Assembly: GCA_032124015.1 (NCBI GenBank)
Contig: JAQBEH010000145.1
Location: 1-46,117, forward strand
Origin: DASRJG01 sp032124015
GTDB lineage: Bacteria; Acidobacteriota; Polarisedimenticolia; Polarisedimenticolales; DASRJG01
Direction of reading: 5' to 3'
Length of the DNA: 46,117 bases
Made by a program: the position numbers and the translations under genes. Numbering within the stretch: the stretch's first letter is position 1; each line of letters begins with the position of its first letter. The notes below the pieces were generated by a model. The model worked only from the letters and a program-made list of their open reading frames with translations. It made no database searches and was not told the origin of the DNA. Of the stretch, positions 15,444-23,311 are shown in pieces.

Positions 15444-18401
15444 CTACTTCACCGGCCCCAGATACCGGTCCAGCCAGTCCAGCGACTCCTTGATCATCTC
15501 CGTGCGCGGCACGGAGTGGCCGCCGGGGAACACGAGCCGCTTCTTGTCCGCGGCCGGCGTGCCCAGCAGCTCGAACATCGGGCGCTGCGAGGTCTCGGGG
15601 GGGAAGAAGAAGTCCAACTCGCCGTTCAGGATCAAGGTCGGCTGCTTCACGCGGCCGATGTAGTTGATCGCGTCGGCCTCGGGGAGAGCGTGCTGGAAGC
15701 CCAGCCCCGCGACGTAGAGGACGTTCGCCTTGATGCGCGGCTCCACCGCCGGCATGATCGCCCCCAGCCCGCCCCCCCAGCTCAGGCCGTAGTAGGCGAT
15801 GCGGCCGGCATCCATGTCCTTGCGCGTTTCGAGGTAGTCGATCGACCGGGCGAGGTCCTTCCCCCACATGATCACGTGGTCCTTGTAGGCCGTCGTCTCG
15901 TCCGCGTAGTCCGACGTGAGCTCGCCGCCGCGTTCGTAGGTTCCTTTGTAGATCGGGAAGATGACGGCGCGTCCGCTCTTCAGCAGGAAATCCAGGCGGC
16001 CCAGATCCAGCGATTCGCTCGAGCGGGTGTGGATCGATCCGGACCCGGGGAACTCCACGACGACCTGATACGGGGGCGTCCCGGTGGCGGGCAAGAAGAG
16101 ATACGCCATCATCCGCTCGCCGCCGTAGGCCGCGTTGAAGGTGATCTTCTGGCGGATACCGGACGGGGTCTGCTTCTCTTCTTCGATCTTGGCGTCGAGC
16201 GGCGTCTTGTCGTAGGCGAACTGGCGCAGATACTGCGTGAAGACTTCGTCGGGCACCGGCTTCTCCGAAAGGAAATCGCGGTGCGGCCTGTCGATCGCGC
16301 GCTGCAGCTCGGCCGTGTTGGGTTCCGCCTCGAGCGGGCGAATGCATCGGAACCCGTTCAACGGCGAGCGGTTGAAGGCGGGCTGAGCGTAGGCGTCGGC
16401 GAACGCGTAGTCCGGATCGCTCCAGCCGCCGCCGAGGATGAACCGGCCCTGGCCGCCCGCGCTTGCGTTCCAGGTCCACTCGCGCACGTTCCCCGCGAGG
16501 TCGTACACGCCGTAGCGGTTCATGCTCTTCGTGGATCCCGCGGGAACAGGGGCGTTCTTCCCCAGGTTGGCCAGCGGGACGATCCTCGAGCTGGCGACGG
16601 TGAAGGCAACGCGATTCCAGTGGAAGATGGTGGGGAGGCTCTTGCCGGCCCACGCGGCGTACGCCGCGGCCTCGTACCAGCTCACCCCCGACACCGGGTA
16701 GTCCCCGCGGCCTTCGGGATAGGAGCCGACTTCCCAGAGCGCGGGACCGGGACGTCCCGTGCGGTCGGTGAATTGAGCGATCGCGTCCTTGAACGTCAGC
16801 TCGTGCCCCCCATCGACGAAGGGCTGCAGCCAGTACTTCGGGTCCGTGTAGCCGCCCGCGTCGACGAATCGTTTGTACTCGTGGTTGGTCACCTCGTGGC
16901 GATCCATCGCGAAGGCGGTCGTCGGCTCCGGCTTGAGGTGATCCAGGCCGGGGAGGAACATGTCGAACACGCCCCCCGGGATCCGGACCATGCCGTCCGG
17001 GATCTCCCCCTCGGCGGGGAACCTGTAGCTCCAGGTGTCGCCGATCATGCTGAAGTTCCAGATCACGTCGTCGACGTCGGGCTTCCCCGCGTGGCTCAAC
17101 CGGACCCGGGTGAATCCCGCGGGATAGCTCACGTGCTCGAGGGGAGTGGTCCCCATGAACACGCCTTCCCCCTCGGGTTCGTCGTAGTACCACGCGTGGA
17201 CCGCGGCACCGGGCGGGTCGGAGGTGATCGTGATCTCCCCCGTGAATTTCGGCCGGAGCCGCTCGACCAGAGGGTCGCCCGGGGCCACGGCGTCGATCTT
17301 CCGCGCCAGGATGAACGCATCCCAGCTCTCGCGTCCCTCCTGGAGTCCCTGGATGCGATCGACGATCCCCTCGAGCTGCGGCAGGGCTTCGTTGCGGAGC
17401 CAACGCTCGCGCGCGGCGTGCCGGTACCACCACCCTCCGGCCACCGCGAGCAGGATCGCGGCCACGGTGCCCATCGCGATCCAGCGGCCCGGCGCCGGTC
17501 GCGGCCGGACGCCGACCCTCGAAGGGTCCGAGACGAGGTCCGCCTGCAGCGCGCGAAGATCGGCGCAGAGCTCCGACGCATCGGCGTATCGCCCGTCGGG
17601 GGACTTCTCGAGGCAGCGGCGGATGATCCGGTCGAGCGGAGGAGGAGCCGCCGGCTGAAGCTGCGCCACCGGCGCCGGCGCATCGCGCAGGATCGCGGTC
17701 AGGGTCGAGACCGTGTTGTCGCGGGCGAAAGGACGCCGTCCCGTGATCATCTCGTAAAGGACGACGCCGAGGGAGAAGACGTCGGAGCGCGGGTCGACCG
17801 GCTTTCCCTGCGCCTGCTCGGGGGACATGTAGGCGACGGTGCCGAGCAGGCTCCCCGCCTGGGTCGTCGTGGCCTCGCGCATCATCGTCGGCGCATCGGG
17901 AGAGGGAGCGGACGAGACGGCGGCGCCGCCCAGCTTGGCCAGGCCGAAGTCCAGGATCTTCGGGCGGCCGTCCTGGCCGATCATGACGTTGTCCGGCTTC
18001 AGGTCGCGGTGGGTCACGCGCTGCCGGTGCGCCGCGGCGAGCCCGTCGGCGATGGCGACCCCGAGCTCGACCACGCGGGTGGGCGCCAAGCCTCGGGCGA
18101 TCTCCTCGGTGAGCGATCGCCCCCGGACCAGCTCCATCGCGAGGAACCGCACGCCTCCGTCTTCATGCAGCCCGTACACCGCCGCGACGTTCGGGTGGTT
18201 GAGCGATGCGAGGAGCTTCGCCTCGCGCTCGAATCGCGCGAGCCGCTCGGGGTCGGTCGCGAACGCGGCGGGCAGGATCTTGATCGCCACCTCGCGGTCG
18301 AGCGAGGTGTCGACGGCTTTCCAGACGACGCCCATGCCCCCTTCGCCGAGGCGCTCGACGAGGCGGTAGTGCAGCAGCATCCGACCGGGTTCGAGGCTCA
18401 A
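15444..18401 (-). CDS. Ser/Thr kinase - PEGA - FGE/sulfatase-modifying-like - alpha/beta hydrolase fusion
   Basis: A 985-residue four-part protein. Residues 11-285: Hanks kinase with LGEGGMGVVW, Lys41, HRDLKPDN (Asp133), DFG 151-153 and SPE in the activation segment. A membrane helix lies at about 307-326. About 387-445: a PEGA-type beta domain (EITITSDPPGAAVHAW). About 470-690: an FGE/SUMF1-like (formylglycine-generating enzyme fold) domain with DRHEVTNHEYKRFVDAGGY, PVSGVSWYEAAAYAAWAGK, YDLAGNVREW and NGFRCIRP. About 710-985: an esterase/dienelactone-hydrolase-like domain with nucleophile Ser874 in GLSWGG, Asp930 in NGELDFFFP and His962 in GGHSVP. Topology implies a cytosolic kinase and two outside enzymatic or binding domains on one chain. 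It is monocistronic, convergent with M48. Confidence 0.92.
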   Translation of the reverse strand: MSLEPGRMLLHYRLVERLGEGGMGVVWKAVDTSLDREVAIKILPAAFATDPERLARFEREAKLLASLNHPNVAAVYGLHEDGGVRFLAMELVRGRSLTEEIARGLAPTRVVELGVAIADGLAAAHRQRVTHRDLKPDNVMIGQDGRPKILDFGLAKLGGAAVSSAPSPDAPTMMREATTTQAGSLLGTVAYMSPEQAQGKPVDPRSDVFSLGVVLYEMITGRRPFARDNTVSTLTAILRDAPAPVAQLQPAAPPPLDRIIRRCLEKSPDGRYADASELCADLRALQADLVSDPSRVGVRPRPAPGRWIAMGTVAAILLAVAGGWWYRHAARERWLRNEALPQLEGIVDRIQGLQEGRESWDAFILARKIDAVAPGDPLVERLRPKFTGEITITSDPPGAAVHAWYYDEPEGEGVFMGTTPLEHVSYPAGFTRVRLSHAGKPDVDDVIWNFSMIGDTWSYRFPAEGEIPDGMVRIPGGVFDMFLPGLDHLKPEPTTAFAMDRHEVTNHEYKRFVDAGGYTDPKYWLQPFVDGGHELTFKDAIAQFTDRTGRPGPALWEVGSYPEGRGDYPVSGVSWYEAAAYAAWAGKSLPTIFHWNRVAFTVASSRIVPLANLGKNAPVPAGSTKSMNRYGVYDLAGNVREWTWNASAGGQGRFILGGGWSDPDYAFADAYAQPAFNRSPLNGFRCIRPLEAEPNTAELQRAIDRPHRDFLSEKPVPDEVFTQYLRQFAYDKTPLDAKIEEEKQTPSGIRQKITFNAAYGGERMMAYLFLPATGTPPYQVVVEFPGSGSIHTRSSESLDLGRLDFLLKSGRAVIFPIYKGTYERGGELTSDYADETTAYKDHVIMWGKDLARSIDYLETRKDMDAGRIAYYGLSWGGGLGAIMPAVEPRIKANVLYVAGLGFQHALPEADAINYIGRVKQPTLILNGELDFFFPPETSQRPMFELLGTPAADKKRLVFPGGHSVPRTEMIKESLDWLDRYLGPVK

Positions 18402-18509
18402 CCGTCACCCTCCGCGCGAGGAGTGATCATACAGAGGGTTCCACGTAAAGCGGGAGGAGCTCTCCATCGAGGCTCCCCCCGCCGTCGAGCCGATTCAAGC
18501 GCGGAGAGC

Positions 18510-18611
18510 CACCTCAGCCGCGCTTTCGGCTTCGGCAACACTTCGGACTTCGATCCGTTCCTGCTGCTCGACGACTTCCGCAACGACGATCCCACGCTCT
18601 ACAGCGCCGGG
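18510..18611 (+). pseudogene. Pirin N-terminal fragment
   Basis: One frame reads HLSRAFGFGNTSDFDPFLLL followed by DDFRNDDPTLYSAG, which is the conserved pirin N-terminus before the iron-binding HPHRGIE motif. Homology stops at the glycine at about 18611, where the metal ligands should follow; instead the sequence runs into an unrelated hairpin. No start codon or ribosome binding site is evident. It is the relic of a cupin-fold iron protein. The remainder of 18402-18681 holds no other gene. Confidence 0.72.
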
Positions 18612-18632
18612 CGACATTCAATGGATGGTTCG

Positions 18633-18665
18633 GGCCCGGATCGCGTGCGCCATGCGATCCGGGCC
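18633..18665 (-). terminator. Perfect 12-bp hairpin after the lipoprotein gene
   Basis: GGCCCGGATCGC (18633-18644) and GCGATCCGGGCC (18654-18665) are exact reverse complements with a nine-base loop. It lies 16 bases past the stop of the minus-strand lipoprotein gene, the right place for a terminator, but lacks a T-run on that strand. Confidence 0.5.
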
Positions 18666-18681
18666 ATCACCGGTGCCGAAA

Positions 18682-19425
18682 TCACGGCGCAGAGCAACTC
18701 GACGAGAGCGGATCTGCTGCCAGGTTGATGCTGCAATACGCGACCACGCTGCCACCCCTGGTCGCTATGGCGCTCGCGACAGAGGAGCCGTCGAAGCTGA
18801 TATCGATCAGGAAATCGTTGAGCGAAATGGTCAGGTTGCTCGCGGCGGTCGGGTAATTGTCGGTGTCGCACTGGATGATCGTGCCGAACACCGAGGCAGG
18901 GTCATCCGTGCTGACGTTGACCACGTAGCTGCACCCGGCGATCGCCACCGTGCCGGTACCCGTCATCGCCGGGGAGTTGTTGATGAAGAGGTTGTTGAGG
19001 GAGAGCAAGATCGAGATGCCCGGCGTCACGACGAGGCCTCCGTCGAGCGTGAACCCTCCGTCGCCCGTGACTACGCCGCACTGAACGAAGTTGAACGTGA
19101 GGCTGAAGCCGCCCCCCGTGACCGTGCATACCGCCGACCCGCCGGCGGCGCACACCGAGCCCGTGTCCGGGCAGACTAGGCCTCCGAACGAAGACCGCAA
19201 CGGGACCCCGCCGCCGACGAACACCGGAACGGCCCCGAGAAACGAGAACAGCGGATCCACCGTGCTCGTCAGCACGTCGTTGAGCCCCGCTTCGACGGCC
19301 TCCGCGGTGGAGTCCCCCACGAGATCGTCCTTGCTGCAACCAACGCCGAAGCCGAGAAGCGCGACCAACGTCGCCGTGCAGAGAACTTCGAGTGAACGTG
19401 AAACAGAACTTCGATGCATGAGCAT
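18682..19425 (-). CDS. Lipoprotein of unknown function
   Basis: A 247-residue protein beginning MLMHRSSVSRSLEVLCTATL followed by VALLGFGVGCSKDD, a lipoprotein signal with the lipid-bearing Cys near residue 30. The body is Gly/Ser/Val/Thr-rich with probable beta strands (LTFNFVQCGVVTGDGGFTLD, GTVAIAGCSYVVNVSTDDP) and several paired cysteines, suggesting an exported beta-sandwich or beta-helix-like fold. No known domain is recognised. The start at 19425 was chosen because GGAGAGGGA precedes it and it gives the lipobox; a second ATG at 19419 is equally possible. Both flanks are gene remnants. Confidence 0.72.
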   Translation of the reverse strand: MLMHRSSVSRSLEVLCTATLVALLGFGVGCSKDDLVGDSTAEAVEAGLNDVLTSTVDPLFSFLGAVPVFVGGGVPLRSSFGGLVCPDTGSVCAAGGSAVCTVTGGGFSLTFNFVQCGVVTGDGGFTLDGGLVVTPGISILLSLNNLFINNSPAMTGTGTVAIAGCSYVVNVSTDDPASVFGTIIQCDTDNYPTAASNLTISLNDFLIDISFDGSSVASAIATRGGSVVAYCSINLAADPLSSSCSAP

Positions 19426-19626
19426 GAGATTGTCCCTCTCCTCTTGAACGACGAATTCGAGTTCCAACCTTGAGCCCCCGAATCGACGAACTTGATGCCG
19501 AGAACCTACCCTGATAGCGACAGCAGGTACAGCAAATTCATGATGATTCCGGGCGAAGCCCGCAGCTAAGAAATTTGAATTTTTAGGGCGCACACGCGAG
19601 CCCTTCACACTCTAGAATCGTCGTCC

Positions 19627-19703
19627 ATGGCTCTGCCCCCAGGACACTCCCTCCTCTAATTATCGCCTCGCCGAAAAGATAGGCGTCGGGGGGATGGGCG
19701 TCG
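19627..19703 (+). pseudogene. Frameshifted first ~25 codons of a Ser/Thr kinase
   Basis: An ATG at 19627 opens MALPPGHSLL and hits TAA at 19657; skipping the single T there continues NYRLAEKIGVGGMGV, the N-terminus and glycine loop of a Hanks kinase of the type found intact three times in this window. Homology ends at about 19703, where IS91-type transposase sequence begins. So a kinase gene was cut after its glycine loop, and also carries a one-base insertion. Confidence 0.72.
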
Positions 19704-20082
19704 CTGCGCAAGATCGTCCCCACAGCCGTCGAGGCCTACCTCGCCTGCGGCCGGCCCGAGCACCTGCTCGCCTTCTCCCGCCGGACTCGCAACTTCTGTC
19801 CGAGCTGCCAGGCCAAGCGCTCGGCGTTGTTCGCGGAGCACGTCGTCACGGAGATCCTCGAGCCCGTGCCGCACCGTCACGTCGTTTTCACGATTCCACG
19901 TGTCCTGCGCGGGCTGTTCCAGCGCGAGCGGCGCTTGCTCGGCCTGCTCGCCCGTTCGGCGCGTGACGCCATCGTCCCGAGCGTCCGCGCGATCCTCGAT
20001 CGCCACGACGTCACACCGGGCCTGGTCGTCTCGATCCAGACGTTCGGCTCGTACGCCGCCAACTTCCACTCGCACGTGCACG
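19704..20082 (+). pseudogene. IS91-family transposase fragment (N-terminal half)
   Basis: One frame reads from LRKIVPTAVEAYLACGRPEH through the zinc-binding TRNFCPSCQAKRSALFAEHV to IPRVLRGLFQRERRLLGLL and GSYAANFHSHVHA, which is the IS91-type transposase up to the HxH region. The first half of the zinc ribbon seems deleted between CGRPEH and LLAF. It stops exactly where the inverted repeat of the next IS begins (20083). From IPRVLRGL onward it is nearly identical to the second fragment at 34541, which continues beyond this point. Confidence 0.8.
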
Positions 20083-20107
20083 CTGTCCCTCGCCAAAATC
20101 CAATCCG
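20083..20107 (+). repeat. Left terminal inverted repeat of the IS
   Basis: 25 bp, reverse complement of 21427-21451 with two mismatches. Related copies without transposase occur at 5435-5459 and 8973-8997. Confidence 0.85.
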
Positions 20108-20286
20108 GGTCTCTCGACGACGACTTTTGAGGGTCGCGCGCGTATTCCAGTTGGTCCGACACCGCTGAACACGCTCAGGAATGTGAGCGGCGGGGAGTGC
20201 GCGGGTTCCCGGTCGTCTCGACTTTGAAGGTGTCGACACACGAATCCCTTCGCTGGGACCGCGATCTCGTGCAGGATGTCGGGCCT

Positions 20287-21330
20287 TCAGGCGGCTTGAC
20301 GCCACTCGTATCGATGGTGAAGGCCACCGATTCGCGGATGGCCGACGATCGCGGCATCGCCGTCCGGCTTGGAGACGGGGACTCGCCTCGACGGTGTGCC
20401 CTTGCCCAGCCCGAGGTGCGTCCGGTCGTCGTGATAGTAAGCGACAAACTCGGAGAGGAGTCGGCGCAGGTGCCGTTCGTTGACGACGATCACGTGGTCG
20501 AGGAGGTCGCGGCGCACGGTCTCGACCCATCGTTCCGCCGCATCGTTCTGCCATGGGCTGCACGGCGTGATCTGCTTGCGGCGGATGCCCATGTGCTCGA
20601 TCACGGCGAGGACGTCGGTCCCGTACTTCTTGTCGTTGTCGAAGATGAGGTAGCGAGGGACGGCGTCGTAGGCGAACGCTTCGCGAAGCTGCTGGATAAT
20701 CCACCCTGCGGTCGGGTGCGCAGTGACGCGGACGTGGAGCACAGTGCGGCGAGCGTGATGAATCGCGAAGAAGACGTAGAGCACGCGGAAGGTCGCGGTC
20801 GGTACGGTGAAGAAGTCCATCGCGGCGAGGACCTCGCGGTGGTTGCGCAGAAAGTTGCGCCAGCGCTGTCGCGCTTCGGGGTCCGGTGGTCGCCTTGGCA
20901 TGATTCGGGAGACGGTGCGCTCCGACACGTCGAAGCCGAGCATGAGAAGCTCGCCGTGGATGCGCGGCGCACCCCACGTGGGATTCTCGCTTGCCAGGCG
21001 GCGGACGAGTGCGCGGATCTCGGCTCTCGTGGACGGTCGTCCAGTGGCCCGGCGACGCGACTTCCAGGTCCAGTACTTCCGGAATCCTTGTCTATGCCAG
21101 CGCACGACCGTGGCTGGCTGGACGATGACCAGAGCCTCCTTCCACCGTGGCCAGAAGCGACGCAACCCGAGCCAAAAGGACTGATCCGCCAAACGCATTA
21201 TCGGTCGAGGTCTCTTGGCCGTAAGGATGGCGAGCTGCTGGCGGAGCGCGAGGTTCTCGATCTGAAGGTCGGACCGCGACGCACCGAGACGTCGAAGCCA
21301 ACCCAGCATGAAGGCAATTCGGGGGAACAT
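20287..21330 (-). CDS. IS transposase, integrase-core (rve) DDE type
   Basis: A 347-residue single-ORF transposase. The N-terminal third carries a helix-turn-helix region (VQPATVVRWHRQGFRKYWTW, then STRAEIRALVRRLASENPTW, GAPRIHGELLMLGFDVSERT). The integrase core has the three acidic residues: D in LAAMDFFTVPT, D in YLIFDNDKKYG, and E in SPWQNDAAERWVETVRRDLL, and ends with HLRRLLSEFVAYYHDDRTHLG. Single-ORF proteins like this are grouped near IS481/IS3. The frame is unbroken and both terminal repeats survive, so the element may still be active. Confidence 0.92.
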   Translation of the reverse strand: MFPRIAFMLGWLRRLGASRSDLQIENLALRQQLAILTAKRPRPIMRLADQSFWLGLRRFWPRWKEALVIVQPATVVRWHRQGFRKYWTWKSRRRATGRPSTRAEIRALVRRLASENPTWGAPRIHGELLMLGFDVSERTVSRIMPRRPPDPEARQRWRNFLRNHREVLAAMDFFTVPTATFRVLYVFFAIHHARRTVLHVRVTAHPTAGWIIQQLREAFAYDAVPRYLIFDNDKKYGTDVLAVIEHMGIRRKQITPCSPWQNDAAERWVETVRRDLLDHVIVVNERHLRRLLSEFVAYYHDDRTHLGLGKGTPSRRVPVSKPDGDAAIVGHPRIGGLHHRYEWRQAA

Positions 21331-21426
21331 CGGGACAGAATGGACGGCCGCAGAAGCGGGGTCAACGCAGCCATGACCGCGGTTTCGCGGTACGATCCGC
21401 CGTGCGCAAACCCTTTGTTTTTAGGG

Positions 21427-21451
21427 CGGATGGGATTTTGGCGAGGCACAG
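21427..21451 (-). repeat. Right terminal inverted repeat of the IS
   Basis: 25 bp (CGGATGGGATTTTGGCGAGG and on), pairing with 20083-20107. Confidence 0.85.
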
Positions 21452-21456
21452 CGTAA

Positions 21457-21651
21457 TTCTGGACGACGACACGCGACGACCGCGTTTACCCGGCCCACGC
21501 GCGGAAGATGGCTATGAAGATGATGGAACTGGGCCATCCGGTTTACTACTTCGAGCAGATCGAGGGGGGTCACGGTTCCGGCTCGGTGAACCCACAGCGC
21601 GCCCGCACGTACACGCTCGAGTATGCCTACCTCTGGAAGATGCTGGGGTGA
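21457..21651 (+). pseudogene. C-terminal fragment of a prolyl oligopeptidase (S9)
   Basis: Just after the IS, one frame reads TTTRDDRVYPAHARKMAMKM, then ELGHPVYYFEQIEGGHGSGS, and ends AYLWKMLG at a TGA (21649-21651). This is the last ~62 residues of an S9 prolyl oligopeptidase, including the catalytic Asp loop (RDDRVxPxHA) and catalytic His (EGGHG). The rest of the ~700-residue enzyme is gone, and there is an in-frame stop at 21454 upstream. It is a truncated relic left by the mobile-element rearrangement. Confidence 0.85.
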
Positions 21652-21660
21652 CGGGCACGG

Positions 21661-22242
21661 CTATTCCGCCTTGCCCGCGACGGTCGCCTCGGGTACCTCC
21701 ACCAGTTTTCCAGTGGCCACGTCGTAGACATACCCGTAAATCGGGATGTCGCGAGGAACCAAAGGATGGTTTCGAATTCGTGTGACGTCCGCGGTGACGC
21801 TCCGGGTTTGCTCCTTGATCGTCAGCCAATCTACGAATTGACCCTCTGTCGACCCTGGCCCTGCCCCGCCGTCGCGCCAGACCTTGCCGTCGAACGTCGA
21901 GGTCTTGAGGCTGCTTGCGAGTAGATCGCGCATGATCTCGTCGGTGAACAGCTCCATGCCGCAGTTCGTGTGATGAATGACGAACCATTCGCGCGTGCCC
22001 AACAACTTGTACGAAATGACGAGTGACCGAATGGCGTCATCGCTGGCCCGGCCACCTGCATTCCGTACGACGTGAGCGTCGCCTTCTGCTAGCCCGGCAT
22101 ACTTCGACGGGTGCAATCGCGCGTCCATACACGTGAGAATCGCGAACCTTCGGGCCGGCGGTATGGCCAGCTCACCCTTGTCACCAAAGCCCGCCGCGTA
22201 ACGCGCATTCGCTGCCAAGACCTCATTGAGAACCTCGCTCAT
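21661..22242 (-). CDS. Beta-class carbonic anhydrase
   Basis: A 193-residue enzyme that interconverts CO2 and bicarbonate in the cytosol. The beta-class zinc site is complete: Cys38, Asp40 and Arg42 in ILTCMDARLHP, and His91 with Cys94 in VIHHTNCGM. NAGGRASDD and the spacing also match. Family length is about 190-220 residues. The convergent IS-truncated peptidase lies 9 bases from its stop. A strong minus-strand hairpin with ten T (22281-22319) lies about 40 bases upstream of its start, so transcription must begin after it, or that hairpin acts as an attenuator for this gene. Confidence 0.94.
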   Translation of the reverse strand: MSEVLNEVLAANARYAAGFGDKGELAIPPARRFAILTCMDARLHPSKYAGLAEGDAHVVRNAGGRASDDAIRSLVISYKLLGTREWFVIHHTNCGMELFTDEIMRDLLASSLKTSTFDGKVWRDGGAGPGSTEGQFVDWLTIKEQTRSVTADVTRIRNHPLVPRDIPIYGYVYDVATGKLVEVPEATVAGKAE

Positions 22243-22280
22243 GGTGTTTCCTCCTTTGACCCTTCGGTCGTCTCCGAGCC

Positions 22281-22319
22281 AAAAAAAAAACGGCCCAGCA
22301 CGCGTTGGTGCATGGGCCG
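22281..22319 (-). terminator. Strong intrinsic terminator with ten-T tract
   Basis: On the minus strand CGGCCCA and TGGGCCG (22319-22313 and 22297-22291) pair, with an inner GCAC/GTGC extension, and are followed at once by ten T (22290-22281). This is a textbook intrinsic terminator. The nearest upstream minus-strand gene (PspC) stops 354 bases before it. Confidence 0.85.
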
Positions 22320-22672
22320 CTTTCGATCGCCTTTTGCAGTGTCAGGTCAGCGTCTTACGCTAGGTTGCCTCCGAACACGCGCGCCGGGCGAAGGCCGCAG
22401 CCCTCTCGCCGACAACACGCGCAACAGCCTTGAAGAACGATGGTTCGCATCGGGCGGGAATGTACGGAGGACCTCCGAGGTCGTCAAGCGGTTCTTTGAG
22501 CAGACCTCAAAAGCGTTTGCCGCGCGGTGGCACGACGTTGAAGTTCACCGTAGGTTCCGGACGATCGGGTCACCCGCCGTCGCCTCCCGCGACCCCTGCC
22601 GTCCGCATTGCGCGGGTGACCCGACACTTCTCCTTGGGATTGTCGCGGCTGTGAACTGAGTCGATTCGCAAT
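22320..22672 (-). other. Non-coding stretch ending in a terminator: possible small RNA
   Basis: No protein gene is credible on either strand. The stretch contains a perfect 13-bp inverted repeat, TCGGGTCACCCGC (22565-22577) and GCGGGTGACCCGA (22612-22624), and ends on the minus strand in the terminator at 22281-22319. It could be a small RNA gene, a long 3' UTR of the PspC operon, or a leader of the carbonic anhydrase gene. It does not match the conserved cores of 6S, RNase P, SRP or tmRNA that I can recall. Confidence 0.4.
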
Positions 22673-22921
22673 CTACGCCGGACTCCCCGCGGTGTGCTCG
22701 ACATGTGACGGAACAGCCGGAAGCGGCTCGAGCGGAACCACGATCCAGCTAATCAGGTACGCCACCGTGCCTGGAACGAAACCCGTCAGGAGCGTGACGG
22801 CAATCCAGGCGATGCGAACGAAGGTTGGATCGATTCGGAAGAATAGGCCGATCCCCGCGCATAGCCCGGCGATCCTTCGTTCCGTGTTCGATCGGTACAG
22901 CCTCTTTATGTCGTCCCTCAT
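22673..22921 (-). CDS. PspC-domain small membrane protein
   Basis: An 82-residue protein that is essentially one PspC domain: KRLYRSNTERRIAGLCAGIG, LFFRIDPTFVRIAWIAVTLL and a membrane helix ending ISWIVVPLEP. PspC proteins sit in the inner membrane and are linked to envelope stress in the phage-shock response. The ATG at 22921 has AGGA upstream and overlaps the stop of the preceding 2TM gene by four bases (22918-22921), so the two are translated together. No PspA or PspB is adjacent. Confidence 0.9.
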   Translation of the reverse strand: MRDDIKRLYRSNTERRIAGLCAGIGLFFRIDPTFVRIAWIAVTLLTGFVPGTVAYLISWIVVPLEPLPAVPSHVEHTAGSPA

Positions 22922-23178
22922 CGGTTGTGTCCTCCATTCCCATACCAAGACCACTTCGAGAAGGCTCCACTGGCTCCAGCCCCGAGCGCGGCAAGCCCGC
23001 CGACCAGCACGATCGCCCGCATGACGCGGAAGAGCGCTAGGACCCAGGCGATGCCGATCCCAAGCGCGGCCCATTGGACCCACCAGTTCCCCGGCGAGGT
23101 CATCCAGTTGATGACCACCAAGAGCACGAGAATGAACGGGGCGGTGAACAGGAATTTGAGTGAACGCAGTGTTCGCAT
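22918..23178 (-). CDS. Small 2TM-type membrane protein
   Basis: An 86-residue protein with two or three hydrophobic segments (LFTAPFILVLLVVINWMTSP, WVQWAALGIGIAWVLALF, then IVLVGGLAALGAGA). The layout FTAPFILVLLVVINWMTSPG followed by WWVQWAALGIGIAW is that of '2TM domain' proteins, which often accompany sensor kinases or PspC. The ATG at 23178 is preceded by GGGAGGG. It is first in a two-gene operon with pspC. Its molecular function is unknown; a shared role in sensing membrane state is an inference from the pairing. Confidence 0.82.
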   Translation of the reverse strand: MRTLRSLKFLFTAPFILVLLVVINWMTSPGNWWVQWAALGIGIAWVLALFRVMRAIVLVGGLAALGAGASGAFSKWSWYGNGGHNR

Positions 23179-23311
23179 GAAGCCCTCCCGAGGAGTTGTG
23201 CTACGCACGGGGAGTCCGGGCGGTTCCACCCACCGCGCAAATGCCGGTCCATCCACACCCTGCTTGTCGTACCGTGCTTTCGCTGCCAGACTGCGGCAGG
23301 AGGAATCGTCG

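Larger units (their letters stand above)
20083..21451. mobile_element. Insertion sequence with DDE integrase-type transposase
   Basis: A 1369-bp element bounded by 25-bp terminal inverted repeats: left 20083-20107 (CTGTCCCTCGCCAAAATCCA and on) and right 21427-21451 (ending GATTTTGGCGAGGCACAG), two mismatches. It carries one transposase gene on the minus strand. The left edge interrupts the IS91-type transposase fragment, while the right flank is the tail of a prolyl oligopeptidase gene. The two flanks therefore are not two halves of one target, and no clear target duplication is seen: a deletion accompanied or followed insertion. Confidence 0.88.

Noticed and set aside
15268..17433. A 721-codon open frame on the minus strand
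   Set aside because: It is an Arg/Pro-rich shadow of the kinase-FGE-hydrolase gene in another frame and has no family resemblance.
15516..18728. A 1070-codon open frame on the plus strand
   Set aside because: It is the antisense of the same fusion gene; composition is typical of high-GC antisense frames. Only its last part coincides with the pirin fragment.
22385..22480. Tiny Cys-rich frame on the minus strand (MRTIVLQGCCACCRREGCG)
   Set aside because: No ribosome binding site and only 31 codons in a structured non-coding region; likely chance.
22320..22672. 6S, SRP or RNase P RNA
   Set aside because: None of the conserved core sequences I know for these RNAs is present on either strand.
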